Assembly (NCBI RefSeq): GCF_051131155.1 | Contig: NZ_CP159508.1 | Coordinates: 4,960,001 to 5,024,000 of the forward strand | Direction of reading: 5' to 3' | Origin: Pseudanabaena minima | GTDB lineage: Bacteria > Cyanobacteriota > Cyanobacteriia > Pseudanabaenales > Pseudanabaenaceae | Length of the DNA stretch: 64,000 bases | Shown here: piece after piece, positions 1 to 8,184 of the stretch | Position numbering within the stretch: the stretch's first letter is position 1 | Layout: each line of letters starts with the position of its first letter | The notes under the pieces: generated by a model | The model's database searches: none | What the model saw: only the letters and a program-made list of their open reading frames with translations | What the model was told of the DNA's origin: nothing | Program-made: the position numbers and the translations under genes

Positions 1-53
1 TCCTAGAAATTGGCTATACCCTCGACTTCTTTAAAAAACATCTACAAAACTAG
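1..53 (+). CDS. 3' end of an unidentified gene (partial)
   Basis: The frame beginning at base 3 is open from the window edge and ends at a TAG at 51-53, giving a tail LEIGYTLDFFKKHLQN. A strong terminator hairpin begins about 8 bases later, as expected behind a real gene. The piece is too short to assign a family. It converges on the ATPase/nuclease operon, with which it would have shared the terminator before the insertion sequence came between them. Confidence 0.45.
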   Translation, partial: LEIGYTLDFFKKHLQN

Positions 54-59
54 TAAAAA

Positions 60-96
60 ATGATGGGCGATACAAGGTATCGCCCATCATTTTTTA
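60..96. terminator. Intrinsic terminator, probably bidirectional
   Basis: A 12-base stem (GATGGGCGATAC pairing with GTATCGCCCATC) with a 3-base loop is flanked by A5-6 on the left and T6 on the right, so it can end transcripts in either direction. It follows the partial gene directly. The insertion sequence begins immediately after its T tract. Confidence 0.8.
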
Positions 97-116
97 GGCA
101 CTGGTCAGCTAATTCG
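88..116. repeat. Left target duplication plus left inverted repeat of the IS
   Basis: Bases 88-96 (CATTTTTTA) are the target copy and 97-116 the inverted repeat. The target copy is the T tract of the upstream terminator, so insertion was at the foot of that hairpin. Confidence 0.8.
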
Positions 117-1659
117 GGATATGAATTTATAACCCAGAATCGTAATTGCTCAACCTATAGAAAACAATGATTTGAGAGGATTCAAAGCGATAAGAATGGA
201 CTCAAAAGCAGAAAAGCCTTGTCTTTTTCCAGTATTGACAATGGAACGAACAGCCGCAAATAAGTCACGCCCCCAATCGGAGCGAAAACCATTCGTAACT
301 TTTCTAAAAATGACACTCCAACGTAAAGCCTGTTCGCTAGAGTTATTAGTTGGCGGGATGGTGTGGTCATCCAAAAACAGAAATAAGTTTTCTCGTAATT
401 CTAGATATCGCTTCTGTAATCTAAGTCCATCTTCTTGAGTAGGTAACAGAGCTAAAATATTGTCGAGGTCTCGATACAATCGACATCGATATTGATAACG
501 AGTAGAGTCAGCTAAATCCGACCATCGCCTTCGCAGCACCAAAGCTCGTAGCAGCAGCTTTTTCATCCTGCCAGAGAAAATCTGGTCTCCTGCATCAATT
601 CCATACTGACAATCTCTGAGTTGATGGGCAAGACAAACTTGCCATTCTGTCGCTGGATTGGTCTTTTGGGCGCTAAACAAATCTGATACCCACACCTCTG
701 GTTGATGCTCTGCCATCACTTCGGCGATGACATCTGCGCCTCTAGACGGTCGGATGATATGAAAACATACTTGTTCGTTCTGAAATACCCATTCCCATTG
801 ATTTTTACCGTTTACCCTTGCACTGGTTTCGTCACTGCATACTAGACGAGATGTTTTTAGGGCTTGGAGTATTCCTGTCACCTCCGACTCTAGTTGTCCT
901 TTCACCCTTGTTAAGAGATTGGCGATACCTCCTTCTGATATCTCTAAGCCAAATACTTCACTCAGCATTTGCTGCATTCTTCCATAGCTTATACCGTGAC
1001 TGTATCTCATCGTTGTCACTAGGGCAGCTATTCTTTCTCCAAAGGGACTTCCTACTTCAAGTCCTACGGGTAATGCTGCGATTTGTTCCTGTCCACAATG
1101 CTCACACTTGCATCCATACCTTTCGATTCTGGTAACGATGGGCTTGATTGGTGGTATATCGATCTTGTCGTATCGTTCCAGTAATACCTGCATTGATTCA
1201 GCGATCTCTTTCCCACATTCTGCACAACTTTTTACAGTTGCTTTGAGCGTTTGGTCTGGATTTTCACTCAGTTGACGACCTCCTCCATCTCTTCCTATAC
1301 TTCCTGCTCGTTTGCCTTCTGTTTTTCTGGATTATTGATTTCCGCTTTAAATCCTTTGGCTGGTGGCAAACTTGAGTTCTTTGAAGTCTTCTTTGGTTTC
1401 TTTTCTAACTGCTTCTGTAGTTTTTGTAGTTCTTCCCATAACTTAACTATCAAGGCTTCTTTTGCCTCGTCTGTTAGTTCTTTTAGGTTGGGTAGTTCTT
1501 TCATTTCTTTAATTTATCAGCTTTTGCCCCTTTGTCAATTTTCCTACGTTGAGCTATTACCCAGAATCAATGAGGGTTTTAGTCATTTATAGTGATTGCT
1601 CTTCAAATCCATACGAATCAACGGTTTAAAGCTTTATCACGAATTAGCTGACCAGTGCC
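97..1659 (-). mobile_element. IS66-family insertion sequence, about 1.56 kb
   Basis: The element is bounded by perfect 20-base inverted repeats (97-116 and 1640-1659, outer end GGCACTGGTC). It is flanked by an identical 9-base direct repeat CATTTTTTA (88-96 and 1660-1668); IS66 elements typically duplicate 8 bp, so one base may be chance. It contains only a tnpC-like transposase, with no tnpA or tnpB, as in the single-gene IS66 subgroup. The ends do not start with the GTAA seen in classical IS66. The repeats are undamaged, so the copy looks recent, but the transposase is frameshifted. Confidence 0.88.
150..1504 (-). pseudogene. IS66-type transposase (TnpC), split by a one-base frameshift
   Basis: Two frames together make a full-length DDE transposase. 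The N-terminal part (1295-1504, 69 residues) has the IS66 leucine-rich coiled coil and the KNSSLPPAKGFK motif. The rest continues in another frame, open from about 1331 to 150, and holds GRDGGGR, a CxxCG plus CKCEHCG zinc-ribbon region and the catalytic triad. In the long 347-residue frame starting at 1193 these are Asp121 (SDETSARV), Asp171 (VSDLFSAQ) and Glu287 (NNSSEQALR). The frames join by a -1 shift at a run of five A (about 1322-1326). This could be a disabling mutation, a sequencing error or slippage; IS66 tnpC is not known for programmed frameshifting. Confidence 0.82.
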
Positions 1660-1668
1660 CATTTTTTA
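1640..1668. repeat. Right inverted repeat plus right target duplication
   Basis: Bases 1640-1659 are the exact reverse complement of the left 20-base repeat. Bases 1660-1668 repeat CATTTTTTA. The stop codon of the neighbouring nuclease gene (1666-1668) lies inside this copy, so the insertion left that gene intact. Confidence 0.8.
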
Positions 1669-2262
1669 TACACAAAATTTTTCGTTCTGTTCAAACAAGG
1701 GAACTTCAATTTCATCATAAAAAGCGATCGCTAAGTCTGTCCATCCCCTATCTCCCCTTGGATAAGTTTCAGGTGTACAAACGTATGCCTCTATTCTCAA
1801 ATCGTTATAATTTCTGTTTAATTTGCTATCAAATAAAGCGATCGTGTTTTTGAGTTGAGCGATCGCTTTTTTCCGATTTTTACGAATTGCTCTTTCTTCT
1901 AAGATAGTTGCATTCAATTTAAACTCAACAAAGCAAAAATAATTGTCATCAAATATCACAAAATCGCAGTAAGATTCCCCAAATCCTAAAAGCCCATTTT
2001 TGCCATCAATCGGAATAAAAGCAACAGTTTTAGCATCTATGATATTGAATAGTTTTGTGTTATCAAAATCAGATGCTACTGTATCCTTCCCATTTACTTT
2101 AATCGTAAAAGTATTATCTTCAATATTGATGCTCAAAACAATAAACGATTGACCTTTATAATCAATTATAGAAAACTTTTCTCTCAACTCTACTTCTAAC
2201 ACATCGTTTAAATTATCAAAGTTATTTGATAATTTATCTCTCATCTCCTCAAACTTGCTCAT
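1666..2262 (-). CDS. Probable PD-(D/E)XK nuclease partner of the adjacent ATPase
   Basis: 198 residues, not assigned to a named family. The visible signature is Asp100 followed by the strand CFVEFKL (Glu113-x-Lys115), with a helix containing several Lys/Arg after it; this spacing is typical of PD-(D/E)XK nuclease folds. The start ATG overlaps the ATPase stop in an ATGA (2259-2262), so the two are translationally coupled and probably act together. Base composition is AT-rich compared with the surrounding genes, suggesting acquisition by transfer. The nuclease call is an inference from one motif. The gene ends inside the target duplication of the insertion sequence but is complete. Confidence 0.6.
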   Translation of the reverse strand: MSKFEEMRDKLSNNFDNLNDVLEVELREKFSIIDYKGQSFIVLSINIEDNTFTIKVNGKDTVASDFDNTKLFNIIDAKTVAFIPIDGKNGLLGFGESYCDFVIFDDNYFCFVEFKLNATILEERAIRKNRKKAIAQLKNTIALFDSKLNRNYNDLRIEAYVCTPETYPRGDRGWTDLAIAFYDEIEVPLFEQNEKFCV

Positions 2263-3647
2263 CTTCTTCTAGAGTTTTTAGTATAAATGCTATACAAAGC
2301 ATTAAAATCACCACCTAACATCTCAGATACTGCATCTAAATAATTTTGCTTAATAGCACCTGTTTGCGAATTAAAAATAGATTCACAATACTCAGGTTCT
2401 TCTTCGATAGAAGAATTGCCTAACGAATAAGCAGAAAATTCATTTGGATTTAGCCAAAATTGTTTTGGTATCATTTCAGCTACTTCAGCCTCAGACGATG
2501 GATTTTTGTCTACAACTCGTTGAGCAAATAATAAATTGTTAAATACTGTTAGAACATATGGACTATGGGTAGTAATGATAAGTTGATTATCATCATTTTG
2601 ATTAACCATCAAAGCCAACAACTCAATTAAACTCTTTTGAGCAACTGGAAATAAATGTGCTTCTGGTTCCTCTAAAATTCTTAATATTTTGGAATGCTTA
2701 CACATAACAACAATAATATCCTGTAGAATTCTGATTACTTCTTGCTGTCCTGATGAAGCGTTCCGAAGATAAATAGATTCTCGAGAATTAAGTATGATTT
2801 TTTCTTCGCCATTCTCATCAATATATTCACCTTTTAAGATCTCAAATACTTTCTTTTTTGCAAGAATATAATTACTGATATCGTATTCCGAAAAAGAGCT
2901 TTTCAAATCCTTTAGATATACTTTATTGTTTAAAATTTTGCTAATAAATTCCAACATTAAAATCTCATCAACTGCTGGTGTTTTTAAATGATATTTAAGA
3001 TCATTATTCCTTTGCAATCTGCTTTTTATACTTGCAAATAGCTCTCTCTCAAACAGTTCAGAATAACTTACGGTAGCACTTCTACCTGCAATCACAAATA
3101 GTGAATCAACTTGATAACAGTTATTAAATACTTTATTTAACTCATCTGAAATTATTCGAGCATAAGAAAGCTTATAACCGTGAGAAATCCATTTATCTGT
3201 ATCAGATGTTGATTGTAGAAACGTTGATTGTAGAAACTTTTTACTTTCACCTATCAGATCTTTAAATTTGTTATCAAAAAAAATTGAGCTAAACTTACAT
3301 TGTATTTCTTTATCCTGACTAAGACTTAAAACCAATGACTTATCTAATTCAAAGTCAAAATAAAACTTTATTTCAAAATCATCCTTGAAATTTTTAGTTG
3401 ATCCAAACCAGTTATAAAATTTTTCTTGCAGTACCGAAATAACATCTAGATTCTCATCAAAGTAATCTCTTTCTTGATCTTGATAAATTTGATTAAATAC
3501 ATCATCTCTGAGTGATTTAAAGAAGTAAATGAGTTTAGCAATAGTACTTTTACCACTAGCTTGTTCACCAATTAAAACTAAAACTTTCTTTATTTCGATT
3601 TCGGCATATTCGATCGCACCAAAGTTTTTGATAATAATTTTTTGCAT
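2259..3647 (-). CDS. AAA_15/AAA_21-type ABC ATPase, first gene of a two-gene module
   Basis: 462 residues with the hallmarks of the OLD/RecF-like ABC ATPases found in many anti-phage systems. Walker A is GEQASGKST (27-35), the ABC signature is SSGQQ (298-302), Walker B is LRILEEPEAH (322-331) and the switch histidine is TTHSPY (360-364). The long variable region between Walker A and the signature is helical and lysine-rich, and there is no TOPRIM or HNH domain in this protein. The nuclease-like partner overlaps it by 4 bases downstream. ATPase plus separate nuclease is the architecture of PARIS, Septu and related systems, but this partner is neither DUF4435 nor HNH as far as I can see. Confidence 0.8.
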   Translation of the reverse strand: MQKIIIKNFGAIEYAEIEIKKVLVLIGEQASGKSTIAKLIYFFKSLRDDVFNQIYQDQERDYFDENLDVISVLQEKFYNWFGSTKNFKDDFEIKFYFDFELDKSLVLSLSQDKEIQCKFSSIFFDNKFKDLIGESKKFLQSTFLQSTSDTDKWISHGYKLSYARIISDELNKVFNNCYQVDSLFVIAGRSATVSYSELFERELFASIKSRLQRNNDLKYHLKTPAVDEILMLEFISKILNNKVYLKDLKSSFSEYDISNYILAKKKVFEILKGEYIDENGEEKIILNSRESIYLRNASSGQQEVIRILQDIIVVMCKHSKILRILEEPEAHLFPVAQKSLIELLALMVNQNDDNQLIITTHSPYVLTVFNNLLFAQRVVDKNPSSEAEVAEMIPKQFWLNPNEFSAYSLGNSSIEEEPEYCESIFNSQTGAIKQNYLDAVSEMLGGDFNALYSIYTKNSRRR

Positions 3648-3712
3648 ATAGTTTAGATACTTGGTTAGGTGATTTGGTCTTAAAACTAGTTATAGCCTAT
3701 ATTTTATGAAAT

Positions 3713-3751
3713 AAAAAAGGAGGTCTTAAACTAATAAGACTCTCCTTTTTT
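3713..3751 (-). terminator. psbO terminator
   Basis: An A6-GGAG-TCTTA arm pairs with TAAGA-CTCC-T6 with one small bulge, 19 bases beyond the psbO stop. The T tract on the minus strand fits psbO termination. Confidence 0.75.
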
Positions 3752-3769
3752 AAAAGTTTTACTTAAAGA

Positions 3770-4612
3770 TTAAGAGTTAACTTTGCCGTAGAATACGCCA
3801 CGAATGATTACTTCCTTGGGTTCAACACCACCGAGGTCATTGTCAGAGGTTTGCTCAGTCTCGAAAGTACCAGCAATTTCACCAGTGTCAGCATTCAACT
3901 TAGCGATTTGTAAGGACATCGTACCTTTGGAGGTGGAGTCATCCTTGACGCTTCTGTTATCAAAAGAGTTACGCTTTGCGGGTAAAGCTTCAGCAGAGTC
4001 ATAACCGATCGCTAGACCACGACCCTTAGGATCGATAAAGCCAGAACCACGATAGGTAGGAACATCAGTAGAACCAACGAAATCAACCGATGTGGTGATG
4101 CCATTTACCCCAGGAGCAGTTTTGGCATTAAAACCTTTAATGGTAAATAAGATCGCTACTAGTTCACCACCAGGCATTTTGACGGTAATAGGTTGATAGT
4201 CTAGACCATCGGTTTCTACCAAAGATAAGCTGCCATCGCTATTACCAGTAACAGTTGCCTTTACGAAGTCAAGGCTAGAAGTCGAGCGAGTCATCAACTT
4301 GCTAGCTACAAACTCAGGTTTTTTGCGCTTATTGTTAGATTCTTCTTTAACAAAAAACGAGGTTGGTTCTAAGCAAAGCTCTGTAATTTCCACAGATTGA
4401 CCTGCACCAACGGGAATAAAGTTGCGACCGCCACGAGAGGAACCTAGAATGTCAGAACATTTATTGGCTAAGCCAGTATTTACAATTTGATCGTAGGTCA
4501 ACCCTGGTTCAACAGCAGCGATCGCAGTACTTGCAAACACGCCGCTTGCTACTAACATACATAAACTGATACACAATGTAAAAATTGCTTTCGTAAAACT
4601 ACGAAATTTCAT
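3770..4612 (-). CDS. psbO: Photosystem II manganese-stabilizing protein PsbO
   Basis: 280 residues. PsbO is the lumenal extrinsic subunit that stabilises the Mn4CaO5 cluster of photosystem II. Residues 1-33 form a signal peptide ending in AIAA, and the mature protein starts VEPGLTYDQI, the family N-terminus. Cys52 and Cys80 are the conserved disulfide pair (KCSD and ELCLEP). The lumenal beta-barrel segments (VKMPGGELVAILFTIKGF; GRGLAIGYDSAEALP) are recognisable, and the length is normal. An AGAGG ribosome site lies 6 bases before the ATG. The gene has its own terminator and is probably monocistronic. Confidence 0.96.
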   Translation of the reverse strand: MKFRSFTKAIFTLCISLCMLVASGVFASTAIAAVEPGLTYDQIVNTGLANKCSDILGSSRGGRNFIPVGAGQSVEITELCLEPTSFFVKEESNNKRKKPEFVASKLMTRSTSSLDFVKATVTGNSDGSLSLVETDGLDYQPITVKMPGGELVAILFTIKGFNAKTAPGVNGITTSVDFVGSTDVPTYRGSGFIDPKGRGLAIGYDSAEALPAKRNSFDNRSVKDDSTSKGTMSLQIAKLNADTGEIAGTFETEQTSDNDLGGVEPKEVIIRGVFYGKVNS

Positions 4613-4645
4613 AAATAACCTCTTCTTAATTTAACGGGATTTAAC

Positions 4646-4680
4646 GGTTAGTATTTTAGAGTTAGGACAGATTGTGCAAA
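4646..4680 (-). promoter_or_regulatory. Candidate psbO promoter
   Basis: On the minus strand TTGCAC (4674-4679) lies 15 bases before TAAAAT (4653-4658), about 40 bases ahead of the psbO start. The spacer is shorter than the usual 17, so this is only a plausible sigma-70 type site. Confidence 0.3.
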
Positions 4681-4847
4681 GCGCAGCCTATGATAACTCT
4701 GTAAAAAAATACGATCTAGTTTTGGGATTTTAAATTGAGATCGTTAAGGAGTTGGCCGTGCTTTAGACTAGCCATAGAGGTTAGCTAACTAAAGACTTAA
4801 TTTGTAAAATTCCAATCATCATATTATCGCGCACGAGGGTACTTAGC

Positions 4848-5180
4848 TTGGCACAAACAGAAATCCAATCACAGAACCAATCACAACAGGGGCAAATTGC
4901 TGATTTATCTGAGCTTGAGACGATCAGCGATCGCCTATTACAAATTGCTCAGAATCAGCAAAGCAATCCAGCTAATCTTTTGCAAATATTGCGAGTCTTA
5001 GAATCAATCCATAAGCGCATTCGTGACGATTTATTTCAGCCTGCTTTACCGACTAGTCGGCATGAGCTATTTAATCTTTTGCGTGATATTGAGACAAATG
5101 GTGGCTGGCCACATATTTATCGGATGAAAATCAATGAAATTTGCCGCTACTTAGCACAGCCTGAAGAATTAGAAGAATAA
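4848..5180 (+). CDS. Conserved cyanobacterial protein of unknown function
   Basis: 110 residues, acidic and glutamine-rich at the start, then predicted helices, ending GGWPHIYRMKINEICRYLAQ. No enzyme motif, signal peptide or membrane segment is visible. The start is a TTG at 4848, preceded by GAGGGT about 8 bases upstream; no ATG fits better without losing the N-terminus. It is divergent from psbO and convergent with petG. I do not recognise a named domain, though the composition looks like a small cytoplasmic cyanobacterial protein. Confidence 0.6.
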   Translation: MAQTEIQSQNQSQQGQIADLSELETISDRLLQIAQNQQSNPANLLQILRVLESIHKRIRDDLFQPALPTSRHELFNLLRDIETNGGWPHIYRMKINEICRYLAQPEELEE

Positions 5181-5217
5181 ATCAAGATTTCTGTCAAAGT
5201 TCACTCCTTAAGTTTGT

Positions 5218-5267
5218 ACCAAAAAGCAGAAGAGGCGTTTTCAGCCTCTTCTGCTTTTTGGTTTTTA
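5218..5267. terminator. Terminator between the 110-residue gene and petG
   Basis: A 19-base perfect stem (ACCAAAAAGCAGAAGAGGC with its complement, 7-base loop) is flanked by T and A tracts. It sits between convergent genes and can serve both. Confidence 0.8.
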
Positions 5268-5275
5268 TGCTAGAA

Positions 5276-5374
5276 CTAGACGCGACGATATTGCTGATAA
5301 GCAGCAAAAAATAGTCCGCCGAGGGTAATGAAAATAAGACCGAGGCAAATGCCTGACAAAATTGGTTCTACCAT
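5276..5374 (-). CDS. petG: Cytochrome b6f complex subunit V (PetG)
   Basis: A 32-codon gene reading MVEPILSGICLGLIFITLGG and ending AAYQQYRRV. PetG is a single-helix subunit needed for assembly of the cytochrome b6f complex in thylakoid membranes. The MVEP start, one hydrophobic helix (about residues 5-24) and the AAYQQYRR tail match PetG. It ends a few residues sooner than many homologues (often about 37). It is monocistronic here, with the shared terminator at 5218-5267 downstream. Confidence 0.93.
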   Translation of the reverse strand: MVEPILSGICLGLIFITLGGLFFAAYQQYRRV

Positions 5375-5450
5375 AAATATTTATTAAACTCACTGACTTA
5401 TATAGTTTACTTTAGCAATTCTCATTATGAAAATCAGTTTTTGCTTTTTT

Positions 5451-5551
5451 AAGTACCTGTGCAAAATAAATTACCAAAACCCGTAAAGTTGCGCCCCTGC
5501 GGGGCGCAACTTTACGGGTTTTGCTTTGTAATTAATTATGCCTAGCTACTT
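5451..5551. repeat. Palindromic element, family B (copy 1)
   Basis: The outer ends AAGTACCTGTGCAAAATAAA and the reverse complement of the right end (TAAGTAGCTAGGCATAATTA) are imperfect terminal inverted repeats. Inside is a 20-base hairpin arm (AAACCCGTAAAGTTGCGCCC) with its complement. It lies directly against a family A copy. Confidence 0.7.
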
Positions 5552-5639
5552 ATAGCTGTAGTCAGTTGAAGTAGGACAAATCAAAACCAAAGAAGCGAGT
5601 TGCGGTGCAACTCGCTTCTTTGGTTTTGGACATAAACTC
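5551..5639. repeat. Palindromic element, family A (right end lost)
   Basis: The left end TATAGCTGTAGTCAG...GTAGGACAAATC is the family A terminus. The central hairpin pairs AAAACCAAAGAAGCGAGTTG with its complement around a short loop. The right terminus is cut off after GGACATAAACTC, where the next hairpin begins. Confidence 0.65.
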
Positions 5640-5680
5640 AAAAAAAATATGGCGGTGCTTTGCGCCGCCATATTTTTTTT
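5639..5680 (-). terminator. Terminator of the SGNH hydrolase gene
   Basis: The stem AAATATGGCGG(T/C)GC pairs around a short loop, with T8 on one side and A8 on the other, 12 bases past the stop codon. Its GGCGGCGC apex is the same as in the family A palindromes. Confidence 0.75.
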
Positions 5681-5691
5681 GCTGTCACTCT

Positions 5692-7134
5692 CTAGTTGGT
5701 GGGTGTAGGAGTCACCGATGGGGTAGTCGGTGTCACGGGCTGAGGTGTCACGGGTTGTGGTGGTGGTGTTAGTTGTGGTGGTGCTGCCTCAACATCTCCA
5801 TTCAGCGCATTTGGTGCAGGCTGCACCAAGAACAATTGCTCTGTGCTGTCATATAATTTCTGGGCTAGCAAATCATTGGCAGCTTCAGTGAGATGGATCG
5901 GATCAATGAAGGCTTGTTGGCTTGTATTTTGAAATAGCTGATAGAAATTGACAAATTTAGCCTTGAGAGGACTATTGCTCAGAGATTGTTCGGCAACTTT
6001 GTAAGCATTCGTGATGCGATCGCTGTAATCTTTGCCTAGAGATTTCAGGATGTCTTCTTCTTCCTTAGTTAAGGACTTTTGCTTACCTGTGATTTCTGGC
6101 TGAAGAATAATCAAAGCAGGAATACTGTTCGCTAGCCTCGTCATTTGCTGAGTATTGTAAAGATAGCGTTCGACCCTTTTTTGAATTTCTTTAGGATCTT
6201 TGCTTAGCTGCTCAGCATTAAAAACTTGATATTCAGAGCTAAATGTGGTGATATCGGCTGGGACTACCCATTTTTGCCATGCTTTGACTAAATATAGCGA
6301 ATTTAGCCAATTATTAAATTGTTGGGTTTGGTGTTGTCGATATTGAGCGAGTGGATCGCGTAACATTTGCTCAACGTTCCCGATTTCGCGAGCAGACTGA
6401 TTGCTAGGCGATCGCAAATCTTCGTAGCCATCAAGGATCAACAGAGCATTCGGACTATAGGCCATCACCTTATGGGATAGCAGTGCTAATTCATTGCCAG
6501 AGCTATAGCCAGGAGCCGCTGCCGCTATCACTCGATAGCTGCCATCACGAATACGTGGTGGCAATGTTCGCATTGCTTCAATTTGATCAGCAAAGTAGGG
6601 AATTTCCTTGGGCTTAAACTTTTCGGGATTGCTATTTTGAGCGCGGACGCGATCATTTAGCAATTTCTCGATTTTAAAAGCTAAAGCTTTTTGGTTCTTT
6701 TCCGCCATGTTGGTAAAAGCGGTGGAACTACCAACTAAAAATACGCGGATTTCGTTAGCAGGTTTGTCAATAGGTACTGATGAATCTTGTCGAAAGCCCT
6801 GATCGTTGATTTGCCAATAATCGCTACTCTGACTGGGTAGCAATTCATAACCCAATAGAGGACTACGTTTTATATGTAGTTGCCCTGCATCTGGCAATCC
6901 AGGGTAGTTATTACCATTGGAGTCCTGCAACTTAAAGGCGTAGGACTGGGCGATCGCCACAGTTTTATTGGGGATAAGTTGGTTGGTACTACCTGTTGCT
7001 AAAACTGCTCCTCGCGCAATTAGTTCCGCCAAAATCAATAGCAGTGGCAAACCAATCAGGATCAGAAGTAGGATATTTCGCAACCAAGATTTGCGCTTGG
7101 ATTGCCAAGAAGTTGTATATCGGGGTCTACGCAT
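5692..7134 (-). CDS. Membrane-anchored SGNH/GDSL-like hydrolase
   Basis: 480 residues. A basic N-terminus is followed by one membrane anchor (about residues 18-40), then an SGNH-fold ectodomain. Block I is VFLVGSSTAF with the probable nucleophile Ser136 or Ser137; a later block is APGYSSGNELALL; the catalytic Asp-His pair is DPIHLT near residue 415. The last 30 residues are a Pro/Thr/Gln-rich tail, likely in the periplasm or cell wall. Such proteins remove or transfer acyl groups on cell-envelope polymers; the substrate is unknown. It has its own terminator, and no close operon partner is seen. Confidence 0.72.
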   Translation of the reverse strand: MRRPRYTTSWQSKRKSWLRNILLLILIGLPLLLILAELIARGAVLATGSTNQLIPNKTVAIAQSYAFKLQDSNGNNYPGLPDAGQLHIKRSPLLGYELLPSQSSDYWQINDQGFRQDSSVPIDKPANEIRVFLVGSSTAFTNMAEKNQKALAFKIEKLLNDRVRAQNSNPEKFKPKEIPYFADQIEAMRTLPPRIRDGSYRVIAAAAPGYSSGNELALLSHKVMAYSPNALLILDGYEDLRSPSNQSAREIGNVEQMLRDPLAQYRQHQTQQFNNWLNSLYLVKAWQKWVVPADITTFSSEYQVFNAEQLSKDPKEIQKRVERYLYNTQQMTRLANSIPALIILQPEITGKQKSLTKEEEDILKSLGKDYSDRITNAYKVAEQSLSNSPLKAKFVNFYQLFQNTSQQAFIDPIHLTEAANDLLAQKLYDSTEQLFLVQPAPNALNGDVEAAPPQLTPPPQPVTPQPVTPTTPSVTPTPTN

Positions 7135-7186
7135 GACTAGGCTACTGGTGTGCAGCTTTACAGCTTATAACAATTTATCTCTCAAT

Positions 7187-7233
7187 CTCAAATAAGTTCA
7201 ATTGGCGCTTTGCCCCAATTGAACTTATTTGAG
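7187..7233. terminator. Palindrome at the end of gloA
   Basis: 19-base perfect arms (CTCAAATAAGTTCAATTGG) with a 9-base loop. The gloA stop codon is formed by the arm itself. It lies behind gloA and upstream of the SGNH gene. Confidence 0.65.
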
Positions 7234-7608
7234 TTGAATTAATTCAATTTTGTAACCATCGGGATCTTCAACAAAGGCTATTTCCGTTGTGCCGTGCTTC
7301 ATCGGACCTGGTTCACGGGTGATTTTACCGCCTTTCTCACGAATGGCTTCACAGGCGGTATAGATGTTTTCCATACCCAAAGCAATATGACCATAGCCAG
7401 TACCAATATCATAGGCGTTGGTATCCCAGTTATGGGTTAACTCAATGACAGCATTGCTTGATTCATCGCCGTAACCCACGAAAGCGAGGGTAAAGCGCCC
7501 GTCAGGATAGTCTTTGCGGCGCAAGATCTTCATGCCGAGGACGTTGCTATAAAAATCAAGCGATCGCTCTAGATCGCCAACTCGAACCATTGTGTGTAAA
7601 ACGCGCAT
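7225..7608 (-). CDS. gloA: Lactoylglutathione lyase (glyoxalase I)
   Basis: 127 residues from the ATG at 7608, chosen because AGAGGA lies 8 bases upstream and MRVLHTMVRVGDLERS is the family N-terminus. The enzyme converts the methylglyoxal-glutathione hemithioacetal to S-lactoylglutathione. The vicinal-oxygen-chelate fold is recognisable and the four metal ligands are present: His in VLHTMV, Glu in VIELTHN, His in GYGHIAL and Glu in YKIELIQL. The length matches the short bacterial Ni-type enzymes. DUF3531 lies upstream with a terminator-like hairpin between them, so the two are probably separate transcripts. Confidence 0.93.
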   Translation of the reverse strand: MRVLHTMVRVGDLERSLDFYSNVLGMKILRRKDYPDGRFTLAFVGYGDESSNAVIELTHNWDTNAYDIGTGYGHIALGMENIYTACEAIREKGGKITREPGPMKHGTTEIAFVEDPDGYKIELIQLK

Positions 7609-7632
7609 TTTAGTTTTCCTCTCAAGTTTTTG

Positions 7633-7661
7633 GTTAGAGATATGCAAAGCATATCTCTAAC
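7633..7661 (-). terminator. Hairpin between DUF3531 gene and gloA
   Basis: GTTAGAGATATGC pairs perfectly with GCATATCTCTAAC around AAA, only 4 bases after the DUF3531 stop. It has a short A/T tract and may act as a weak terminator. Confidence 0.5.
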
Positions 7662-7664
7662 ATT

Positions 7665-8114
7665 TTAACGATCATAATCTTCATCATCTAGACTCTTAGG
7701 CTCAACCAACCAGTCAGAGTTTTGTCCACCAATAATTACTTCTTCGATCGCGACATATTCTTTATCAAACTGACGCAAGGCATTTACTAAGGTATCGATC
7801 GCGTTCGCATCGGCTGTACCCAAGTCAACCCAACACCGCGCCCACTCGTTTTCGTACTCTAGATCAGTCATATTATGCATAACTGACATCATCTCGTCAT
7901 CGGCGGCTTGGTTGTCATAGTCAAAATAGCTAACATCCACGCCAGATTCTAGCACCTGCATATTACAAGCATTGAAACCGCCCAACTTACCTAGCAAAAA
8001 CCAAGAGTTAAATACTTCGTCTAACAGTTGTTTTTCTTGCTGAGATGGAATTTCACTAAACTTTATCCAGATCCATAAGTCGAACCAATCACATTCTCGA
8101 AATCTAACTTCCAT
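7665..8114 (-). CDS. DUF3531 family protein
   Basis: 149 residues from the ATG at 8114 (a TTG two codons earlier is less likely). The protein resembles the DUF3531 family of cyanobacteria and plastids: MEVRFRECDWFDLWIWIKF at the start, the block EVFNSWFLLGKLGGFN, and SYFDYDNQAADDEMMSVMHN. No catalytic role is established. It is acidic, soluble and without signal peptide. The adjacent genes on the same strand are unrelated, so it may stand alone. Confidence 0.75.
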   Translation of the reverse strand: MEVRFRECDWFDLWIWIKFSEIPSQQEKQLLDEVFNSWFLLGKLGGFNACNMQVLESGVDVSYFDYDNQAADDEMMSVMHNMTDLEYENEWARCWVDLGTADANAIDTLVNALRQFDKEYVAIEEVIIGGQNSDWLVEPKSLDDEDYDR

Positions 8115-8184
8115 AACCAACTTGTAGATCTTTCAAAAATCTCGATAACAACATGTCGATACTAGTTTAGGCGATCGCGCCCAA

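Noticed and set aside
818..1135. Plus-strand frame in the IS
   Set aside because: Antisense to the DDE transposase, no recognisable motif.
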